Below, one piece after another: positions 6,278-9,779 of a stretch of DNA of 9,779 bases; position 1 is the stretch's first letter; every line of letters starts with the position of its first letter. The notes beneath the pieces are model-generated. The model saw only the letters and a program-made list of their open reading frames with translations, made no database searches and was not told the origin of the DNA. The position numbers were made by a program, and so were the translations under genes. This stretch comes from Verrucomicrobiales bacterium (GTDB lineage: Bacteria > Verrucomicrobiota > Verrucomicrobiia > Limisphaerales > JAFMIX01), in the NCBI GenBank assembly GCA_017853785.1, contig JAFMIX010000062.1:1-9779 (forward strand). Reading direction: 5' to 3'.

Positions 6278-9200
6278 GTGCTGGCCGCCGCACAGGCCGC
6301 CATCAGTCTCGCTAGCGCCAGCCTCCACGCCACCACGGTGGATACTCTGGCGGGTGGCCCGTGGCAGCAAAACCCTCCTTGCTTTGGTTATCAAGACGGG
6401 GACACTGCCGGGCAGGCCCAGTTTTACACTCCTTACGGACTGGCCTTTGACTCCTCCACCGAAAGTCTCTACGTCGCGGACCGGGACAACAACGCCGTCC
6501 GGCAGCTGGATCTTCCCGGGAACTTCACCTACACGTTTGTCCCCAACCCCTACGTTCCCACGAACCTGATTAGCAAGCCTGTTGGAGTCGCCGTCCGGTC
6601 AGGCAGCGTGTTCGTCCTCAACCGCGGCAACGGCGCCAACGGCACGGTGCTCCAGTTCGACACCCTCTTCGCCGAACTCGTGGCCACGAACGCCACCGGC
6701 CTGACCAATGCCGCCGGCATGGCCATGGACACACTGGGCAACATCTACGTGACCGTTCAGGGCAACAGCGTGATCCGAATTCCTCCGCCCTACACCAACC
6801 AAGTCACCGTCGCCACCGTCACCAACGCCGGCGTCGCCTTGCAGGGCATCGCCGTCAAATATTCCGGCCTCCTCGCGGTCTGCGATTCCGGCCGCCATGG
6901 CATCTACCACATCAACCCCAACACCGGCGTCATCACCACCAACGCCGGTTTCCACGGCATTGGCGACTTCGCGAACACCAACGTCAACCTGTCCTCCAGC
7001 AACAACGCCAAATTCAGTTCGCCCTACGGCGTGGCCGTCGCTGGCGATGACACCCTCATCGTCACCGACACCAGCAACCACCGCGTCAAACTCGTCCTCC
7101 CCAACGGCTCGGTCACCAACCTCTACGGCGTCCGCTCCAACGTCTGGGTCACCGGCGCCGGCACTTATCCCGGCTGGTGGGATGGCCCCGTCGCCACCCC
7201 CGACCAACTGGGCGGCGTCGAAGCCCGCCAGCCCGTCGGTGTCGCCTTCGCGCCGGACGGCACTGTCTACGTCACCGAACAATATTATCATCTCATCCGC
7301 GCCGTCACAGACACCGGCTTGGTCCTACCGCCCCCGCCCGCGCCAGCAGCACCGCTCAATTTGATTGCCACCACTCCAACCCCGCCCTACGGCCAAGCGG
7401 TTCTGACTTGGTCCGCTTCTGCCGGGGCTACCAACTACATCCTCCGCCGCTCCACCCAGGACGGCGGCCCTTACAACACCACCCTCATCAACACCACCGC
7501 CCTGACCTACACCGATACCAACGTCGTCCCCGGCACGACCTACTACTACGTCGTCGCCGCGCAGAACGCCGGCGGCACCAGCCCCGACTCCACCCAAGCC
7601 AGCGCCACCCCGCCCCGCCCGCCGGTCACCGACCCGCGGATTGGGTATGTGACCTTCCCTCCAAATTTGGGGTCCTTATTTAACCCCGTCTCGTCGGCGA
7701 CCTTCAACAACGACGTGCCAGTTGTCATCATCGGAGAAGCCGGCACCCAGACGTTTTACACCTTCTCCAACACGCCGGTGCTGATCAATGTCCCCAACCC
7801 CACGACTAATTCCACGGTTGCTCCTCCGAATTATGCGGATGGCTTGGAATCTGTGGCGGGCCTCACCGTTGCCACAATCCTGCCCGACTTGAGCATCAAG
7901 GCCATCGGACATGAGGATGGCCGGCCCGACAGTGCCGTCGTCTCGGCCCAATTCCGCTTTGTCGTGGGCAACCCGCTCGTCACTGGCAACAACGCGGCGC
8001 AGTTCTTCGTCGGCAGCATCACCACCGGCGCTGAATTGTGGTATACCACCGACGGCAGCGACCCGACCAATGCCGCGCCTAGCATCTCTGCCGGCACCAT
8101 CAGCGGAGTCAATGGCACCAACAACAGCCTCACACTGTCCGTCGCCTTCCCTCCCGGAGCCACGAACTTGGTGTTCAAGGTTCGCGGGTTCAAAAACAAC
8201 TACAAGCCCAGCGGCATCGTTACCACCGTGTTCTCTGCGGCCAACTTCACCGCCAACAAGATCAGTTTCGGGTTCGAGTCTGGCGAAGCCTCCAGCGATT
8301 TTGTCGCCTCTCCGGGCCAGAACTTTTTCGCGCCCGTTACCTTGTCGCTGCTGCCGGGAGCGAAGATGTATAGCCTCCAATACAATCTGACCGCCACCAA
8401 CCTGACCGGTCCGGCTATCACCCCCGGCGCCCTGTATTTTGAGTCCATGCTGGTCAAACCCAAGCCGAATGTGAATCCGGTGGTCTACGAACAAATCCCG
8501 CCGGCCATGTTCACCGCCGGCCCGCCTCCGGCCAACCCCGTCGGGCTTCCCGGATATGAAAATTTTGCCAGCCTGATGTTCACGAACAGCCTGCTGAATC
8601 TTTTGGGTGTCGGCTGGGTGGAACGCCTCGGGCAGACCAACCTCTACGACACCACCAAGCAGGACCTCATCACCTATTCCATCGCGCACGACACCATGTT
8701 CCCCAATCCCGTTGCGCTGGGCAAAGTCATCCTCGGCGGCTTCAGCTTCAATGTCCCAGCCGCCGCCGCCCCCGGCGAGACCTATCAGATCCAAATCGGT
8801 CGGCCTTCCGCCACCTCGGATGGCATCGGCGGCCCAGGCTCCAGCGTGTATATCGCCGCGCCCACCAACGGTGCTCCTGCCGCCGGCGCGCTCAACTCCA
8901 TCAAGACCGTTACCGTCGGCCAACGGCGCTACACCGTTGGCAACGTGTATCCCTTCCGCTGGTTCAATGCCGGCGATTTCGGCAACACCAACCTCCAGAG
9001 CGCCGACATCGTCCAGGTGTTCCAATCGGCAATCTACAACCTGAACAATCCACCCGCCGGTAGTGACTTCTTTGACGGCATGGATTCCTGCTGCGGCGTC
9101 GTGGATACCTCCACCAACGGGATGTATACCTTCCCAGCCTCGCTGACGAACATGCTCGTGACCACCAACATCACCTATTTCACCAATACTTCCCTGCTCA

Positions 9201-9779
9201 CTAATTATACCTACCTGACCAACATCACCGCCGTCACCAACATCGCCTTCATCACCAATAATTTCACCACCAACATCGTTTTTTACCTCACCAACACCGC
9301 AATCACCACCAATTTTACTTCCACCACCAACTATTTCCTGACGAATGTTTTCATCTTCACGAACACCCTCGTTACCGGCGTCATTACAAACATAGACACC
9401 AATGGCATCATTTACATAGATACTAGCGGTGCTACCACCAACGTCTTTTACCTGACCAACTCCACCATAACCACAAATGTTGTCTCGCTGACGGACTTCA
9501 CGGTCACCAATATCTTCATCTATCCGACCAACATCACCTACGGAACGATTCAAATTTTTCAGACCAATGCCGTCGTCTTCAACTATTTGATCTCCACTAA
9601 CGTCATCTTCTCCATCACCAACACCGGCAGCTTCACCAACATCACCCTCGACGTCTCCGCCACCGCGCCCCTGTATGATGGCAACGACACCCTGATTAAC
9701 TCGGTCGCTTTTGGCGATGGCCGGCTGGATGTAGCGGATATTTACGTCACCTTCCGCCGCTCCCTCGATCCCTCACGCA
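6278..9779 (+). CDS. Large modular exported protein: NHL propeller, FN3, chitobiase-C-like, cohesin/dockerin-like, TN-hexapeptide array (partial)
   Basis: An open frame of at least 1,167 codons runs off the window end. The only start after the TAG at 6272 that keeps the hydrophobic signal region is GTG 6278, with AGGA about 11 bases upstream. The true start may be ATG 6233 if the stop is an error or is read through. Modules in order by nucleotide: signal sequence (to about 6334); six NHL repeats, probably one six-bladed propeller (6422-7320); a Pro-rich linker and one fibronectin III domain (about 7343-7612); a degenerate chitobiase C-terminal-like domain (about 7637-7960); a clearer second one with YTTDGSDPT (about 7961-8242); a cohesin-like beta-sandwich region (about 8258-8826); a dockerin-like half (8972-9040); the TNxxxx array (9146-9652); and a second dockerin-like half (from 9713). 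All modules are typical of secreted binding proteins and no catalytic motif is visible. It starts close behind the secretin gene. A surface adhesin or carbohydrate-binding role is inferred. The C-terminal anchor is not visible. Confidence 0.8.
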   Translation, partial: MLAAAQAAISLASASLHATTVDTLAGGPWQQNPPCFGYQDGDTAGQAQFYTPYGLAFDSSTESLYVADRDNNAVRQLDLPGNFTYTFVPNPYVPTNLISKPVGVAVRSGSVFVLNRGNGANGTVLQFDTLFAELVATNATGLTNAAGMAMDTLGNIYVTVQGNSVIRIPPPYTNQVTVATVTNAGVALQGIAVKYSGLLAVCDSGRHGIYHINPNTGVITTNAGFHGIGDFANTNVNLSSSNNAKFSSPYGVAVAGDDTLIVTDTSNHRVKLVLPNGSVTNLYGVRSNVWVTGAGTYPGWWDGPVATPDQLGGVEARQPVGVAFAPDGTVYVTEQYYHLIRAVTDTGLVLPPPPAPAAPLNLIATTPTPPYGQAVLTWSASAGATNYILRRSTQDGGPYNTTLINTTALTYTDTNVVPGTTYYYVVAAQNAGGTSPDSTQASATPPRPPVTDPRIGYVTFPPNLGSLFNPVSSATFNNDVPVVIIGEAGTQTFYTFSNTPVLINVPNPTTNSTVAPPNYADGLESVAGLTVATILPDLSIKAIGHEDGRPDSAVVSAQFRFVVGNPLVTGNNAAQFFVGSITTGAELWYTTDGSDPTNAAPSISAGTISGVNGTNNSLTLSVAFPPGATNLVFKVRGFKNNYKPSGIVTTVFSAANFTANKISFGFESGEASSDFVASPGQNFFAPVTLSLLPGAKMYSLQYNLTATNLTGPAITPGALYFESMLVKPKPNVNPVVYEQIPPAMFTAGPPPANPVGLPGYENFASLMFTNSLLNLLGVGWVERLGQTNLYDTTKQDLITYSIAHDTMFPNPVALGKVILGGFSFNVPAAAAPGETYQIQIGRPSATSDGIGGPGSSVYIAAPTNGAPAAGALNSIKTVTVGQRRYTVGNVYPFRWFNAGDFGNTNLQSADIVQVFQSAIYNLNNPPAGSDFFDGMDSCCGVVDTSTNGMYTFPASLTNMLVTTNITYFTNTSLLTNYTYLTNITAVTNIAFITNNFTTNIVFYLTNTAITTNFTSTTNYFLTNVFIFTNTLVTGVITNIDTNGIIYIDTSGATTNVFYLTNSTITTNVVSLTDFTVTNIFIYPTNITYGTIQIFQTNAVVFNYLISTNVIFSITNTGSFTNITLDVSATAPLYDGNDTLINSVAFGDGRLDVADIYVTFRRSLDPSR
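6422..7320 (+). repeat. Six NHL repeats forming a probable six-bladed beta-propeller
   Basis: Six segments follow the NHL pattern 'P-x-G-[VIL]-A-x-D..G-x-[LIV]-Y-V-x-D..N-x-[VI]-[RK]'. They start near 6422 (TPYGLAFD...LYVADRDNNAVRQ), 6569 (KPVGVAV...VFVLNRGN), 6701 (NAAGMAMD...IYVTVQGNSVIRI), 6833 (LQGIAVK...LAVCDSG), 7010 (SPYGVAVAGDD...IVTDTSNHRVK) and 7223 (QPVGVAFAPDG...VYVTEQYYHLIR). Repeats one, five and six are the best conserved and four is the weakest. A count of six matches one closed propeller. NHL propellers bind proteins, nucleic acids or glycans, and nothing here says which. Confidence 0.85.
7343..7612 (+). other. Fibronectin type III domain (within the large exported protein)
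   Basis: After a Pro-rich linker the protein reads as a standard FN3 module. It opens PLNLIATT, has the core Trp in AVLTWSASAGATNYILRRS, then TYTDTNVVPGTTYYYVVAAQNAGG, and closes with SATP. The conserved Trp, the 'Y-x-[LV]-x-R' strand and the 'L/V-x-P-G-T-x-Y-Y-Y-V-x-A' strand are all present. It probably acts as a spacer between the propeller and the following beta-domains. Confidence 0.85.
7637..8242 (+). other. Two chitobiase/beta-hexosaminidase C-terminal-like domains (within the large exported protein)
   Basis: The second copy (about 7961-8242) carries the family signature AELWYTTDGSDPTNAAP and ends with a 'V-F-K-V-R-G-F-K-x-x-Y-K-P-S' strand followed by VVT-type residues. The first copy (about 7637-7960) keeps the closing strand (LSIKAIGHEDGRPDSAVVSAQF) but its TDGSxPT motif is replaced by YTFSNTPV, so it is degenerate. 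Such domains are common accessory beta-sandwiches in secreted bacterial proteins and are not catalytic. Confidence 0.7.
8258..8826 (+). other. Cohesin-like beta-sandwich region (within the large exported protein)
   Basis: The region begins with a strand around ISFGFESG, then ASPGQNFFAPVTLSLLPGAKMYSLQYNLTATN. This resembles the cohesin opening, in which a 'G-x-x-F/V-x-V-P-V-x-L' strand leads to a 'Y-x-x-Q-F-x-L' strand. It closes with LGGFSFNVPAAAAPGETYQIQIG, similar to the last cohesin strands. Being followed by dockerin-like sequence supports this reading, but the match is by eye and distant. A generic Ig-like domain is the alternative. Confidence 0.45.
8972..9040 (+). other. Dockerin-like half-repeat 1 (within the large exported protein)
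   Basis: The segment GDFGNTNLQSADIVQVFQSAIY matches the dockerin pattern of an Asp/Asn-rich calcium loop followed by 'A-D-[ILV]-x-x-[VL]-[FL]-x-x-[AL]'. The loop is one residue shorter than the classical 12-residue form. It is followed by a Pro/Gly linker and DSCCG, an adjacent cysteine pair that could lock the region. Confidence 0.55.
9146..9652 (+). repeat. Array of about 24 Thr-Asn hexapeptide units (TNxxxx) in the large exported protein
   Basis: About 170 residues are built on a six-residue period, for example TNITYF, TNTSLL, TNYTYL, TNITAV. The first six intervals between TN pairs are exactly six residues. Later intervals of 5 then 7, and 11 then 7, mostly restore the register. Positions three to six alternate hydrophobic or aromatic and Thr/Ser residues, as in beta-strands. 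TN is encoded by many synonymous forms (ACCAAC, ACCAAT, ACTAAT, ACGAAT, ACAAAC), so the repeat is conserved as protein rather than as recent DNA copies. The DNA is visibly richer in A and T than its surroundings. Confidence 0.9.
9713..9779 (+). other. Dockerin-like half-repeat 2, cut by the window end
   Basis: The segment GDGRLDVADIYVTFRRSLD matches the second half of the dockerin loop and helix ('G-D-G-x-[LV]-[DN]-x-x-D-[LIV]-x-x-x-x-[RK]-x-x-L'). The first two calcium-ligand positions of a full loop are not conserved (VAF precedes the GDG). The frame is open to the last base, so the gene continues beyond the window. Confidence 0.6.

Noticed and set aside
6252..6569. TTG-initiated 105-codon + strand frame over the start of the large protein
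   Set aside because: It is rich in Pro/Thr/Ser/Arg without any motif, and it runs out of frame across the first NHL repeat.
7676..9553. A 625-codon open frame on the minus strand opposite the large exported protein gene
   Set aside because: It is the antisense of the modular protein. Its Gly/Val/Asp/Ile-rich translation is what the reverse complement of ACC/AAC/ATC codons gives. It has no domain logic, while the + frame has clear NHL, FN3 and repeat signatures.
9146..9652. Regular short repeats as a possible CRISPR array
   Set aside because: The repeat is a protein-level hexapeptide with varied synonymous codons inside a continuous open frame. There are no identical DNA repeats or unique spacers.
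8258..9779. Cellulosome scaffold or enzyme because of cohesin/dockerin-like modules
   Set aside because: No glycoside hydrolase or carbohydrate-binding module signature is visible, and both calls are distant. Dockerin-like modules are common in non-cellulolytic bacteria.

Overview
The window looks like bacterial chromosome from the Verrucomicrobiota (perhaps a Pedosphaera/Limisphaerales-type lineage). This is inferred from style only: GC-rich coding DNA with C-ending codons, a PilX-type protein with a large beta-rich C-terminal domain, a reduced pilMNOPQ set, and a huge exported protein full of Thr-Asn pairs that mixes NHL, FN3, chitobiase-C-terminal-like and dockerin-like modules. There is no rRNA or other decisive marker. 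Every gene I support is on the + strand.

Positions 1-4372 hold a type IV pilus (T4P) or T4P-like assembly cluster. It begins with the tail of a probable pseudopilin gene (3-107). A PilX-like membrane protein follows (123-1448, behind a clear GGAGG ribosome site). After a 110-bp gap come pilM (1559-2629), pilN (2632-3318), pilO (3315-3914) and a PilP-like gene (3911-4372). Spacings of 2 bp and then two ATGA overlaps mark the last four as one translationally coupled unit. Together they encode the cytoplasmic actin-like platform (PilM), the two inner-membrane bitopic proteins (PilN, PilO) and a periplasmic connector (PilP-like).

Positions 4373-4580 are a 208-bp non-coding leader. It contains a weak sigma70-like promoter candidate and four CCGACA motifs spaced exactly 10 bp apart. 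It precedes the outer-membrane secretin gene (pilQ-like, 4581-6191), the pore that the PilMNOP complex is expected to dock with.

From 41 bp after the secretin to the end of the window runs one very large exported protein gene, cut off by the window edge (more than 1,160 codons seen). The apparent natural start (ATG at 6233) leads after 13 codons into an in-frame TAG, exactly between the charged and hydrophobic parts of the signal peptide. Without that stop the frame is open for 3.5 kb. The protein is modular: a six-repeat NHL beta-propeller, a fibronectin III domain, two chitobiase C-terminal-like domains, a cohesin-like beta-sandwich region and two dockerin-like half-repeats. Between those halves lies a ~170-residue array of TNxxxx hexapeptides. 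Its position beside pilQ makes it a candidate surface adhesin or pilus-associated protein, but that role is inference.

The most interesting points are the hexapeptide array splitting the dockerin-like pair, the in-frame stop in the signal peptide, the C9A5 slippage tract inside pilM, and the 10-bp-phased repeat in the secretin leader.
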